Counted from the stretch's first letter, positions 1-6,648 are shown. The stretch: DNA of 7,108 bases from Bacteroidetes bacterium UBA955 (GCA_002293105.1 DBCP01000049.1:934-8041); one strand, 5' to 3'. The notes: generated by a model from the letters alone, not told the origin. Translations and numbers: made by a program.

Positions 1-3000
1 TTGTTGTAAATATCCCACGCCTTGCAAGTAAAAGTGTGCAATCCCGGTTGTAAACCCGACAACGGGAAACGCACAGTGCCGCGGGTATAACTGTTTACAT
101 CGTATCCAAAATAATCGTTTAACACGAAACTTTTTTGATTCTCGGTACCCTCATCGATGATGAGTTGAATATCGCGACCGATACCTGCGCCCGTGGCATT
201 GATTCCATCTTTATCAAAAATCCTTGCCACAAAATCCACATCGCGGGCCACTTTACCACCATTGGTAAATGTAGTATCCTGCATGAATGCGCGAACAATC
301 GGACCATCGGTATCCACCGATTGGAGCGATTCGCTGCCGCCTATGAAAAATTTCCAGGACCCAGCCGCATCGGTTTCTCCGTTGTGCGCATAAAATTTCG
401 CTACCCCAATACCATAATTATAGGCAATGTCTTTGGGCACAGAAAATACCAATTCAAAACGTCCGTTTTTCACTGTTACTTGTCCATTGAACAAAATCCC
501 TGATAATTCCGAAAAGGCCACAGGTTTGGATTGACCATCGTTGTCCAAGGTGAATTTCTGGAGGGGTTTATCGTAGATTTTTACCCACATCGTACCGTTA
601 AAATTGGTAAACTCACCCACCAAACGCTCATTCACGTGTCCTTTCAAGTGCACCACAGAAAATGCCTTCACCGTATCTCGGAAGGCACTCACATGTTTGC
701 CTTGAACACTATCAATCTGAATTAAATGCTTGGGAAAAGCAATGGGCATACTCGCATCGCCCAACAAAGCAAATTTATTGTCTTCGGTGGTGTAGCTGGG
801 ACGATTTTTCATCCTCAGGTACACATCGCCCAAGGTTGGAATGGGCTCATTGGGCTTTGGAAATCCGTAGTTGGTCCAAAAATCACGGTTGATTTGGGTA
901 TTTCCACTTACATAAACCAGTCGAGTAGTACTCATCAACGCTATGGCACCCCCTTTGGGATTGAGTAAGGCTAGTTCCCCCGCACTTTGAACTTTTGGAT
1001 CATCGAATGCACTAAACTCGCAGGTTGCCGTAAACAAAATGGGCATCTTGTACGGATTATTCCAACTAGTGATCATAGGGATATCCAAAATCGATTCCTG
1101 TGCCCAACCCTTCAATCCGCCATGTCCTTGATAATTCATAAACAAGGCCCCATCATTGATCGTGCGATTGATGGCTGCGCTCATTTCAGGGTATTTTTCA
1201 TTGTTTCCCGTGGTTGATTGCGGGAAAGCGTCGGCATATAGCTTGTTTACGTTCAGGTATGGGAAATATTGGTTGATGTAATTGGCGTTATTCTCTGATT
1301 CCACCACAAACTCGGTTTCCCAACTTTCGTCAACATCATCACAGGCAAAGGCGATGTTCGTACGCCAGGGTCCGAGGGCATTGGGTGCGCTGTAGCGACG
1401 AATTTTTGCTACCACCGCTTTTGCTTCTTCGAGGGTTCTTGACGGAATTCTACCAATGGATACCGCCATTTTTCCTTTGACCCGCATCGGATCGCCTTCG
1501 TTTGAGTCTAGAAAACCCAGGAAATCATCCAAACAAAAAGAACCTGCACCGCTGGTACCTTCGGATTGATAGATGGGAATAAAATTGGTGTTATTGGCTA
1601 CACGGTCCTGCATATCGTATGACGCCGCACCAAACAAAGTGATGTATTTCAACGATTTTGCAGCCTGTTCACCCCACTGCTTTCGCCAACGAATAAAATC
1701 ACGTAGAGCCACCAAATCTTGCTGTCCGGCCGAAAACTCATTGTAAATCTCTTGCGGCGTAACCACTTGAACGGTGTAACCAGGATTGACCCGACGAAAA
1801 TTGGCCAGATCATTGGCCGCCGGCATAAAATTGGGATGGGTGATGATGATAAAGTCCGCAGCCGCTTCAAACGCTTTATTTTGGTTGGCAATGGTTTGTT
1901 TCACGGTTGGCTTTAAAAAATCATTACCATTGCGATTGAAGGACAAAAAGGTGTGGTGCAATTCTTCTTTGGAGATGAGTATGCGCTTTTTGTCATTGCC
2001 AAGGTCTTCCACTGACATATTACTTGGACTTAATGGATCCGACACATTCCATATCGCCAAACTTCCCGCAGTGCTTGTTTGCCACTCGTAGTAAGCGTTT
2101 TGATTGAACATCGCCAATTCACTGTTTCTAATGAACCCAGTAGCGGAGGCCGTATGGTTGTTACCCTCCCATTTTTTCACCTCAAAGTAATCGATCATTA
2201 CATACGATTTGGTGTTGGGTCGATTTAGTTTGAATTGAATAGATAGATTGCTTCCAGTGGTCACAACCTTCATTTTTCCATTCATGATATAATAAGGCTC
2301 GTAGGAACCACCGATGGCGCGCAGAGAAAATCGATTGGCGACACCATTGGCGATCACCACCAAAGACCCGGTATCATCGGTAATAAAGGAAGCCACTTGA
2401 AACGAAATTTCGAGGGTATCCGCACTGGTAGAGGGAATATTTTTGGAAAAACTGCGCTGCAAAGTTTCATTGCCCAATCGCTCGCCAAACCATTGTCGAC
2501 CCATCGCCGCGGGATTCACAATATCGGAATCATGAAACCAATACGATTGAACCCCTTTGAATGTGGTACTTACTGCACCAAGTGCCGTTTTCTGAGCCAG
2601 CACCCTTTTTCCAGGCGATGTACCATGTCCGACCAACAAATTGACTTTCGATGAATAAAAGTTATTGTTGTGTTTGTATTCCACCCGATCAAACTCCCAA
2701 TCTTTGGCTGCCTGACCGTAAAAAATAACTGCATCGCCATCGTTCCAAACACCATCGGTTTCACCTTCAATTTCACAAGCGATTTGCGGCGATTCACTGC
2801 GAATGAAAGAACCATTCATGCTTGGCAGACCTTGGCCTTGAATGCCATAAATGCGAAAATTTCTAGGATCGCTGTTAGACAGATCAAAGCCCATGGCCTG
2901 AAGATCTGCCTTGGTAATCTTGTACATTCCCGATCTAGAAATTTCTAGCTGCACCCATTTTCCTTGAATCAGGAAGGATTGGGCCTGAACCGCAGGGGCT

Positions 3001-3047
3001 AACAGCAAAAACATACCTATTAGTATATGAAAAATCTTTTTCACCAT
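1..3047 (-). CDS. porU: PorU, type IX secretion signal peptidase/sortase (gingipain C25 family), 3' end outside window
   Basis: An uninterrupted reading frame of 1015 codons runs off the left edge without a stop. In the family, PorU acts on the cell surface: it removes the C-terminal signal of T9SS clients and joins them to lipopolysaccharide. Residues 1-22 form a Sec signal peptide (MVKKIFHILIG..., cleavage after VQA). An N-terminal beta-rich part follows (SGMYKITKADL, FRIYGIQGQGLP). The C25 peptidase domain spans about 396-770, from AADFIIITHP to LLGDAS. The catalytic dyad is visible as His642 in MNYQGHGG and Cys676 in FTATCEFSAFDDP, 34 residues apart, close to the 33 in gingipain RgpB. FCLDDFLGFLD (504-514) resembles the acidic C25 segment. 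Near the break, DKDGINATGAGIG is typical of PorU. P. gingivalis PorU is about 1158 residues, so roughly 100-150 residues are probably missing. The start is the first ATG before the signal peptide, with A-rich sequence upstream. PorV often neighbours PorU and could lie beyond the edge. Confidence 0.95.
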   Translation of the reverse strand, partial: MVKKIFHILIGMFLLLAPAVQAQSFLIQGKWVQLEISRSGMYKITKADLQAMGFDLSNSDPRNFRIYGIQGQGLPSMNGSFIRSESPQIACEIEGETDGVWNDGDAVIFYGQAAKDWEFDRVEYKHNNNFYSSKVNLLVGHGTSPGKRVLAQKTALGAVSTTFKGVQSYWFHDSDIVNPAAMGRQWFGERLGNETLQRSFSKNIPSTSADTLEISFQVASFITDDTGSLVVIANGVANRFSLRAIGGSYEPYYIMNGKMKVVTTGSNLSIQFKLNRPNTKSYVMIDYFEVKKWEGNNHTASATGFIRNSELAMFNQNAYYEWQTSTAGSLAIWNVSDPLSPSNMSVEDLGNDKKRILISKEELHHTFLSFNRNGNDFLKPTVKQTIANQNKAFEAAADFIIITHPNFMPAANDLANFRRVNPGYTVQVVTPQEIYNEFSAGQQDLVALRDFIRWRKQWGEQAAKSLKYITLFGAASYDMQDRVANNTNFIPIYQSEGTSGAGSFCLDDFLGFLDSNEGDPMRVKGKMAVSIGRIPSRTLEEAKAVVAKIRRYSAPNALGPWRTNIAFACDDVDESWETEFVVESENNANYINQYFPYLNVNKLYADAFPQSTTGNNEKYPEMSAAINRTINDGALFMNYQGHGGLKGWAQESILDIPMITSWNNPYKMPILFTATCEFSAFDDPKVQSAGELALLNPKGGAIALMSTTRLVYVSGNTQINRDFWTNYGFPKPNEPIPTLGDVYLRMKNRPSYTTEDNKFALLGDASMPIAFPKHLIQIDSVQGKHVSAFRDTVKAFSVVHLKGHVNERLVGEFTNFNGTMWVKIYDKPLQKFTLDNDGQSKPVAFSELSGILFNGQVTVKNGRFELVFSVPKDIAYNYGIGVAKFYAHNGETDAAGSWKFFIGGSESLQSVDTDGPIVRAFMQDTTFTNGGKVARDVDFVARIFDKDGINATGAGIGRDIQLIIDEGTENQKSFVLNDYFGYDVNSYTRGTVRFPLSGLQPGLHTFTCKAWDIYN

Positions 3048-3090
3048 TTTCAGAACGTAAAATTACGAATAATCGTCGAAAGGTTTCGTC

Positions 3091-3119
3091 ATAGAATTGT
3101 CATGAGCAATGAATTCTAT
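3091..3119. repeat. Inverted repeat in the porU / porP-like divergent intergenic region
   Basis: ATAGAATT (3091-3098) and AATTCTAT (3112-3119) are perfect 8-base complements. Inside them CAT (3101-3103) and ATG (3109-3111) also pair, with a two-base bulge (GT) and a five-base loop (GAGCA). It sits near the middle of the 154-bp region between the two divergent starts, 44 bp from the porU ATG and 82 bp from the porP-like ATG. It could be a regulator binding site serving both genes or an mRNA hairpin in the porU leader. AT-rich DNA produces such repeats by chance, so the function is inferred. Confidence 0.45.
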
Positions 3120-3125
3120 CAATTT

Positions 3126-3146
3126 TTGATAAACTTTGTTGATAAA
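3126..3146. repeat. Direct repeat TTGATAAA x2 upstream of the porP-like gene
   Basis: TTGATAAA occurs at 3126-3133 and again at 3139-3146, a 13-bp spacing. The first copy also forms the right arm of a small palindrome ATCAA-TTT-TTGAT (3118-3130) that abuts the larger inverted repeat. The pair lies just upstream of the predicted -33 element of the porP-like promoter, where an activator could bind. No function is established. Confidence 0.35.
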
Positions 3147-3155
3147 ACCAATATT

Positions 3156-3188
3156 TTGTCCATTGATTCGTTTTTATTTGTAAGTTTG
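3156..3188 (+). promoter_or_regulatory. Predicted Bacteroidota promoter of the porP-like gene
   Basis: TAAGTTTG (3181-3188) matches the Bacteroidota -7 consensus TAnnTTTG exactly. A TTG at 3156-3158, within ATTTTG, lies 22 bases upstream as a possible -33 element; a second TTG at 3163-3165 is only 15 bases away and fits less well. The G of the -7 box is 14 bases before the ATG, so the predicted leader is only about 8-10 bases. Confidence 0.6.
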
Positions 3189-3201
3189 TTAGACGTACCA
3201 C

Positions 3202-4206
3202 ATGAAAAAAGCATTACGTGTACTTAGTCTTGGATTGCTCGGGAGCGTAGCCCTCAGCGTTCAGGCCCAGGATCCAGAACTATCCCAGTTCTACGCTTCG
3301 CCTGTATATACCAATCCAGCATTGGCCGGCTCTGCAGTGTGTGCTTATGGCGCAGCAGGACGTTTCGCGACCAATTACCGCAACCAATGGCCCAACTTGC
3401 CAGGAACATTTCGTTCTTTCTGTGCATCATGGGATCAGCACATCCCGAGTGTAGGCGGAGGATTGGGTGCAATGGTATTTCATGACATTGCAGGATCAGG
3501 TCTATTGACTTCAACGACCATCAGCGGTGTTTACAGTTATTTATTGCCCTTGGATCGCGGTAGAATTTACATGCGTTTTGGTTTGCAGGGTGCTTTGACC
3601 ATGAAGTCATTGAACTGGAACAATTTGAAATTTGCTGACCAAATCAACCCTACTCAAGGTTTTGTAAATCCAACAGGTGAGCAGAAACCCGCAAACGAAA
3701 GTAAAAACTACCCCAACTTCAATGCAGGCTGGGTAATGTACTCAAGTAAATTCTACATGGGCTTTGCGGCGCATAACGTGATTGAGCCTAACTGGAGTTT
3801 CTATAACAACCCTGATGAAGTTCAACCGATGCGTTTGACTGTTCACACAGGTGCTGTTATTCCTTTGACCAGAAGTCGTTACGAAGAGAACACCTTTTCA
3901 CCCAACGCTTTGTTCATGAAACAGCGAAACTTCACCCAATTGAATTTAGGTTTTTATGCCAACAAAGGTCCTTTGGTTACTGGTTTATGGTTCCGCCAAA
4001 CCTTCGGTGCATACAAAAACTCCGATGCCATTATTATGTTGGTTGGATTTAGAAAGAACCGCTTCAAATTTGGCTATAGTTATGACTTCACTGTAAGCGA
4101 TGGTCGGAGTGCCATTCCTTCATCTCACGAGGTTAGTGCAACGATTGACTGGTGTGTACCTCCTGGTAGAACGCCATTCAAACCCTTGCGCTGTCCAGAA
4201 TTTTAA
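3202..4206 (+). CDS. PorP/SprF-family type IX secretion outer-membrane protein
   Basis: This 334-residue protein has a Sec signal peptide (residues 1-22, ending SVQAQ) followed directly by the family signature DPELSQFYASPVYTNPALAG (24-43). Alternating Gly- and aromatic-rich strands suggest an outer-membrane beta-barrel: GGGLGAMVFHDIAG, MRFGLQGAL, NLGFYAN, FKFGYSYDFTVSD. SSHEVSATIDW (307-317) and the end PLRCPEF, with a terminal Phe, are the usual PorP/SprF finish. The length is normal for the family. Members help secrete particular clients or, as PorP, belong to the core T9SS. Genomes carry many paralogues, so the exact client is unknown. Position beside porU and a GldJ-type gene supports a core rather than adhesin-specific role, which is inference. 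It starts 154 bp from divergent porU and ends at a hairpin terminator, so it appears to be a single-gene unit. Confidence 0.93.
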   Translation: MKKALRVLSLGLLGSVALSVQAQDPELSQFYASPVYTNPALAGSAVCAYGAAGRFATNYRNQWPNLPGTFRSFCASWDQHIPSVGGGLGAMVFHDIAGSGLLTSTTISGVYSYLLPLDRGRIYMRFGLQGALTMKSLNWNNLKFADQINPTQGFVNPTGEQKPANESKNYPNFNAGWVMYSSKFYMGFAAHNVIEPNWSFYNNPDEVQPMRLTVHTGAVIPLTRSRYEENTFSPNALFMKQRNFTQLNLGFYANKGPLVTGLWFRQTFGAYKNSDAIIMLVGFRKNRFKFGYSYDFTVSDGRSAIPSSHEVSATIDWCVPPGRTPFKPLRCPEF

Positions 4207-4236
4207 ATTTGCTCAATTTTCCACACAATATATTTG

Positions 4237-4267
4237 CAAAAAGCCCAAGGGAACTTGGGCTTTTTTA
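4237..4267 (+). terminator. Intrinsic terminator of the porP-like gene
   Basis: GCCCAAG (4243-4249) and CTTGGGC (4254-4260) form a perfect 7-bp stem around a GGAA loop, followed by TTTTTTA. An A-run at 4238-4242 extends the stem with A:T pairs. It lies about 30 bases after the stop codon and before the next promoter, so it should separate the porP-like gene from gldJ. Confidence 0.85.
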
Positions 4268-4297
4268 TTGCGAATGTTGAAAAAAAATATATATTTG
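4268..4297 (+). promoter_or_regulatory. Predicted Bacteroidota promoter of gldJ
   Basis: TATATTTG (4290-4297) matches TAnnTTTG, with TTG at 4268-4270 and a 19-base spacer, which is a complete match to the known -33/-7 arrangement. It starts directly after the T-run of the preceding terminator. The predicted start is about 4302, giving a leader near 35 bases that ends in A-rich TTAAAAACAAAGA before the ATG, with no Shine-Dalgarno motif. Confidence 0.7.
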
Positions 4298-4336
4298 CAA
4301 ATAATACACACAATCTGTCGTTATTAAAAACAAAGA

Positions 4337-5863
4337 ATGCAAACCGTGTTAGTTAAAAATCGCACTTGGATTTGGGCAGTGGCAGCCATGGTTGCGGCCA
4401 GCGCCTGCGGTCCCAAGAATGTAAGCAAGACCACAGGTCAAGCCTACAACAATCCTAAATGGGGTGGTTTTGCCAATCCCAGTTACAGGGGGCAAGAAAC
4501 CGGACCAGGGTTGGTATTGGTAGAAGGTGGATCATTCACCATGGGTTCTACTGAAAAAGACCTTCAATTCGACAACAACAACGCCGAAAGAACGGTAACT
4601 GTAAATTCATTCTATATGGATGAAGTAGAAGTAAGCAACTTGCAATACCGTGAATACGTGTATTGGTTGATGCGTACTTATATCAGCTACCCTGAAGTAT
4701 ACCAACGCGCTCTCCCTGACTCTCTATGTTGGAGAAGCAAGTTGGCCTTCAACGAGCCTTTCGTCGAGTATTACTTCCGCCACCCTTCTTACAAGGACTA
4801 CCCAGTAGTAGGTGTAAACTGGCAACAAGCGAGTGAATTTGCTCAATGGAGAACTGAACGTGTGAATGAAACCATCTTGGATCGTGAAGGCATCATCAAA
4901 TACGATGTTGTGACCGATGCAAACGATGACAATACCTTCCACACCAGAACTTATTTGGCAGGTCAGTACGACTTTATCAAAAAGGGTAAAAAGCCTTTGT
5001 CTGATTTCAGCAAAAAGAAAAAGAAAGACCAAAAGCGTTTCAAGGTCAATATGGAAGATGGCATTTTCTTGCCTGAATACCGTTTGCCAACCGAAGCTGA
5101 ATGGGAATATGCCGCTCAAGCCAACATCGGTGACGTGAATTTCAACAACGTAGAACAAAAGAAAATCTATGGTTGGAATGATTACACCATCCGCATCAAA
5201 GAAGAGAAAGAAAAAGATCGTGGCAAGATTCGCTTGAATGCCATGGTGGGTAAAGGTGATTTCGGTGGAGTTGCTGGTGGTCCTTTGAACGACGCTGGTT
5301 TTGTTCCTACCCCTGTTTACAGCTACTGGCCCAACGCCTATGGTTTGTATAACATGGAAGGTAACGTAGCCGAGTGGACCATGGATGTTTACCGTCCTTT
5401 GTCTCAAGAAGATTTCGATGCATTCATGCCATTCCGTGGTAACGTATACAAAACATTGGTTTTGGATCAATACGGTGTCATCGAACAGAAAGATTCTTTG
5501 GGTCGTTTGCAGTACCGCGACGTAACGGAGCGTGAAAACGTAAACCGTCGTAACTATAAGAAATCAGACAACATTGGTTTCAAAGACGAAGAGAACTACA
5601 ACAATGGTGATATGACCTATGAATACGGTGTTACTTCGTTGGTAAACAACAAAGCCCGTGTGTACAAAGGCGCTTCTTGGAACGATCGCGTTTATTGGGC
5701 TTCTCCAGGTACCCGTCGTTTCTTGGATGAAAAACAAAGCCAATCAAACTTGGGTTTCCGTTGTGCAATGATTCGCATTGGCTCTCCAGTGGGTAACAGC
5801 AAGAAGAAATATAACGGCTTGCCTAGCTCAGGTATCGACAAGAAAACCAAACGCAGAAAATAA
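4337..5863 (+). CDS. gldJ: GldJ-type lipoprotein (FGE-sulfatase fold) of the type IX secretion/gliding machinery
   Basis: The 508-residue product begins with a hydrophobic signal and a lipobox-like ASAC, giving Cys24 as lipidation site; Ala rather than Leu at -3 makes it slightly atypical. A formylglycine-generating-enzyme-like domain follows: GLVLVEGGSFTMGS (58-71), FYMDEVEVSN (92-101), YPVVGVNWQQASEFAQWRT (155-173), YRLPTEAEWEYAA (248-260), YGLYNMEGNVAEW (335-347), KGASWND (444-450) and NLGFRCAM (471-478). Catalysis is not expected in this family. GldJ and GldK are paralogues. I prefer GldJ because of the N-terminal TGxxYNNPxxGGF plus QETGPGLV, the ALPDSLCWR...LAFNEPFVEYYFRHP stretch, and the porU neighbourhood; GldK would be expected before gldLMN, which are absent here. 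In Flavobacterium GldJ stabilises GldK and is needed for gliding. Odd features are a lysine-rich insertion (215-236, five Lys in a row) and a basic tail ending KKTKRRK. Confidence 0.85.
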   Translation: MQTVLVKNRTWIWAVAAMVAASACGPKNVSKTTGQAYNNPKWGGFANPSYRGQETGPGLVLVEGGSFTMGSTEKDLQFDNNNAERTVTVNSFYMDEVEVSNLQYREYVYWLMRTYISYPEVYQRALPDSLCWRSKLAFNEPFVEYYFRHPSYKDYPVVGVNWQQASEFAQWRTERVNETILDREGIIKYDVVTDANDDNTFHTRTYLAGQYDFIKKGKKPLSDFSKKKKKDQKRFKVNMEDGIFLPEYRLPTEAEWEYAAQANIGDVNFNNVEQKKIYGWNDYTIRIKEEKEKDRGKIRLNAMVGKGDFGGVAGGPLNDAGFVPTPVYSYWPNAYGLYNMEGNVAEWTMDVYRPLSQEDFDAFMPFRGNVYKTLVLDQYGVIEQKDSLGRLQYRDVTERENVNRRNYKKSDNIGFKDEENYNNGDMTYEYGVTSLVNNKARVYKGASWNDRVYWASPGTRRFLDEKQSQSNLGFRCAMIRIGSPVGNSKKKYNGLPSSGIDKKTKRRK

Positions 5864-5879
5864 TTCTTCTGCCGCACAT

Positions 5880-5920
5880 AAAAGAAAAGGGCCGCTCGTT
5901 GAGCGGCCCTTTTCTTTTTG
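5880..5920. terminator. Strong intrinsic terminator after gldJ
   Basis: An 18-bp perfect stem (5880-5897 with 5901-5918) closes on a GTT loop. Its GC core is GGGCCGCTC/GAGCGGCCC, flanked by A-rich and T-rich arms, so it can terminate on both strands. It begins 17 bases after the gldJ stop and closes the T9SS part of the window. No gldL, gldM or gldN follows. Confidence 0.9.
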
Positions 5921-5954
5921 TCTTGACGACCAGAATGATCATAACGGTAGCAGA

Positions 5955-6053
5955 ATGAAATACCAAAGAGAACAATTAATCATGGCATCATCTTACCCGG
6001 TAAATGTTGATTGCTGTGAGTGCGTGAGTGGTTTGGCAGCCGCCAAAGAGTAA
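5955..6053 (+). CDS. Doubtful 32-residue ORF between two terminators
   Basis: This ATG-to-TAA frame encodes 32 residues and is not recognised as any family. It contains a Cys cluster (VDCCECVSG) and ends GLAAAKE; there is no clear membrane segment or signal peptide. A seven-codon frame (ATG 5935, TGA 5956-5958) overlaps its ATG as ATGA, an arrangement that can couple translation. An alternative in-frame ATG lies at 5982. The stop falls just before the hairpin at 6059-6082, which could end a plus-strand transcript. Against it being a gene: no TAnnTTTG promoter lies between it and the gldJ terminator, it is short, and nothing supports conservation. It may be chance. Confidence 0.2.
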   Translation: MKYQREQLIMASSYPVNVDCCECVSGLAAAKE

Positions 6054-6082
6054 AAAAGAAAAGCCCCGTTTCCGGGGCTTTT
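6052..6082 (-). terminator. Intrinsic terminator of tRNA-Gly
   Basis: On the minus strand AAAAGCCCCG and CGGGGCTTTT form a perfect 10-bp stem (6059-6068 with 6073-6082) around a GAAA tetraloop. The transcript then reads CTTTTTTA from positions 6058 to 6051. It starts 11 bases after the tRNA 3' end. The reverse orientation has only a short T-run, so the minus strand is the likely working direction. Confidence 0.85.
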
Positions 6083-6092
6083 GTGCTCTTAG

Positions 6093-6165
6093 AGCGAGAA
6101 ACGAGACTCGAACTCGCGACCCCAACCTTGGCAAGGTTGTGCTCTACCAACTGAGCTATTCTCGC
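6093..6165 (-). tRNA. tRNA-Gly, anticodon GCC
   Basis: The 73-base minus-strand sequence folds as a full cloverleaf: acceptor GCGAGAA/TTCTCGC, D-stem GCTC/GAGC, anticodon stem CAACC/GGTTG around loop TTGCCAA, and T-arm GCGAG-TTCGAGT-CTCGT with one G:U pair. The anticodon GCC lies at 6130-6132 and reads GGC and GGU. The discriminator base is U, as usual for bacterial tRNA-Gly. CCA is not encoded (the next bases are CTA), so it must be added by nucleotidyltransferase. It has its own promoter and terminator. Confidence 0.97.
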
Positions 6166-6192
6166 ATGACGATTGATGAATTAATCGTGGTG

Positions 6193-6223
6193 CAAAAGTA
6201 GCAAAAAGATTCTAATCCGTCAA
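6193..6223 (-). promoter_or_regulatory. Predicted promoter of tRNA-Gly
   Basis: On the minus strand TTG (6223-6221) and TACTTTTG (6200-6193) are separated by exactly 20 bases, a complete match to the Bacteroidota -33/-7 layout. Transcription would start near 6188, leaving a 5' leader of about 22 bases for RNase P to remove. The site lies between the rnpB 3' end and the tRNA, so the tRNA need not depend on rnpB read-through. Confidence 0.75.
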
Positions 6224-6233
6224 GTCGAATCGT

Positions 6234-6248
6234 AAAAAAATTAAAAAA
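6234..6248 (-). terminator. Probable rnpB termination site (U-runs after P1)
   Basis: Directly after the 3' strand of helix P1 the minus strand reads TTTTTT (6248-6243), AA, then TTTTTTT (6240-6234). There is no separate dedicated hairpin. The P19-like stem lies about 25 bases earlier, so termination probably relies on late-folding RNase P structure plus the U-runs, with end processing. This is inferred from position. Confidence 0.4.
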
Positions 6249-6622
6249 GGCAGTCCTGTAAGCCGGGTTCTGTTCCCTAGTTGCCTAGGGCTTCTATCAT
6301 TGATCTAGGGTGTAACTCACGCTACACCTCCATCGGTCTACCCTCCTGGCTTGCCGAAACAATTGGGCGGGCCGCCCTTTGATCCAGGTTTATTTGACCT
6401 TTCAACCCGCAAGGTTTGTCCCAACCTCGAATCGCTCCGAGATGAGTGGGCTCTTACCCCACTTTTTCACCCTTACCACCCGAAAGTGGCGGTTTCGCTT
6501 TCTGTGACACTGTCTGTCGCCCCAAACCGAAGTTTGAAGCGCCTTCCCGTTAGGAAGTGCGATGCCCTGTGTTGCCCGGACTTTCCTATTCGCTTTTACG
6601 AATCGATAGAACGGACTGCCTC
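6247..6622 (-). ncRNA. rnpB: RNase P RNA, bacterial class A
   Basis: This is the catalytic RNA of ribonuclease P, which removes 5' leaders from tRNA precursors. Conserved blocks in transcript order are: P1 5' strand AGGCAGTCC (6621-6613); GAAAGTCCGGGCAACACAGG with GGCATCGCAC around 6586-6559 (P4 region); GACAGTGTCACAGAAA; AAGGGTGAAAAAGTGGGGTAAGAGCCCAC; AAGGTCAAATAAACCT; GGGTAGACC; the P18 hairpin with GUGA tetraloop (6328-6309); a P19-like hairpin CCCTAG-GCAA-CTAGGG (6290-6275); ACAGAACCCGGCTTA (6273-6259); and the P1 3' strand GGACTGCCT, a perfect 9-bp match to its partner. About 376 bases is normal for class A. The exact ends are estimates from P1 and the -7 box. Two frames across this region are artefacts. 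Confidence 0.97.
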
Positions 6623-6625
6623 CTT

Positions 6626-6633
6626 CAAAGGTA
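6626..6633 (-). promoter_or_regulatory. Predicted -7 box of rnpB
   Basis: On the minus strand TACCTTTG (6633-6626) matches TAnnTTTG exactly and lies 4 bases before helix P1, so the predicted start (about 6622) agrees with the expected RNA 5' end. No TTG is found at the usual -33 distance; GTG at 6656-6654 is the nearest, 20 bases away. An inverted repeat fills most of the spacer. Confidence 0.6.
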
Positions 6634-6634
6634 A

Positions 6635-6648
6635 CACCGATTTCGGTG
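6635..6648. repeat. Inverted repeat in the rnpB promoter spacer
   Basis: CACCG (6635-6639) and CGGTG (6644-6648) are perfect complements around ATTT; the stem can be drawn as CACCGA/TCGGTG with a two-base loop. It starts one base upstream of the rnpB -7 box, where RNA polymerase binds. It could be an operator or chance; it is too far from gatB to be a terminator for that gene. Confidence 0.4.

Noticed and set aside
135..2948. Plus-strand open frames opposite 1-3047
   Set aside because: The minus strand has one continuous 1015-codon PorU frame with catalytic residues; the plus frames are short and unrelated to each other.
4724..5470. 248-codon open frame on the minus strand
   Set aside because: It lies wholly opposite conserved GldJ-family coding sequence and its translation shows no recognisable domain; it is an antisense shadow.
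4337..5863. A gldK gene that has lost its gldLMN partners
   Set aside because: The N-terminal and mid-protein signatures and the porU neighbourhood fit the paralogue GldJ, which is not normally followed by gldLMN.
5923..5950. Sigma-70-like promoter TTGACG for the 32-codon ORF
   Set aside because: No convincing -10 follows at the right spacing, and Bacteroidota use the -33/-7 motif instead.
5778..6053. 91-codon plus-strand frame starting inside gldJ
   Set aside because: Its first part is an out-of-frame reading of the conserved GldJ end and it crosses a strong terminator; only the last 32 codons are worth noting.
6275..6290. Hairpin CCCTAG-TTGC-CTAGGG as a stand-alone terminator
   Set aside because: It lies inside the RNase P RNA with a GCAA tetraloop and no adjacent U-run; it fits helix P19.
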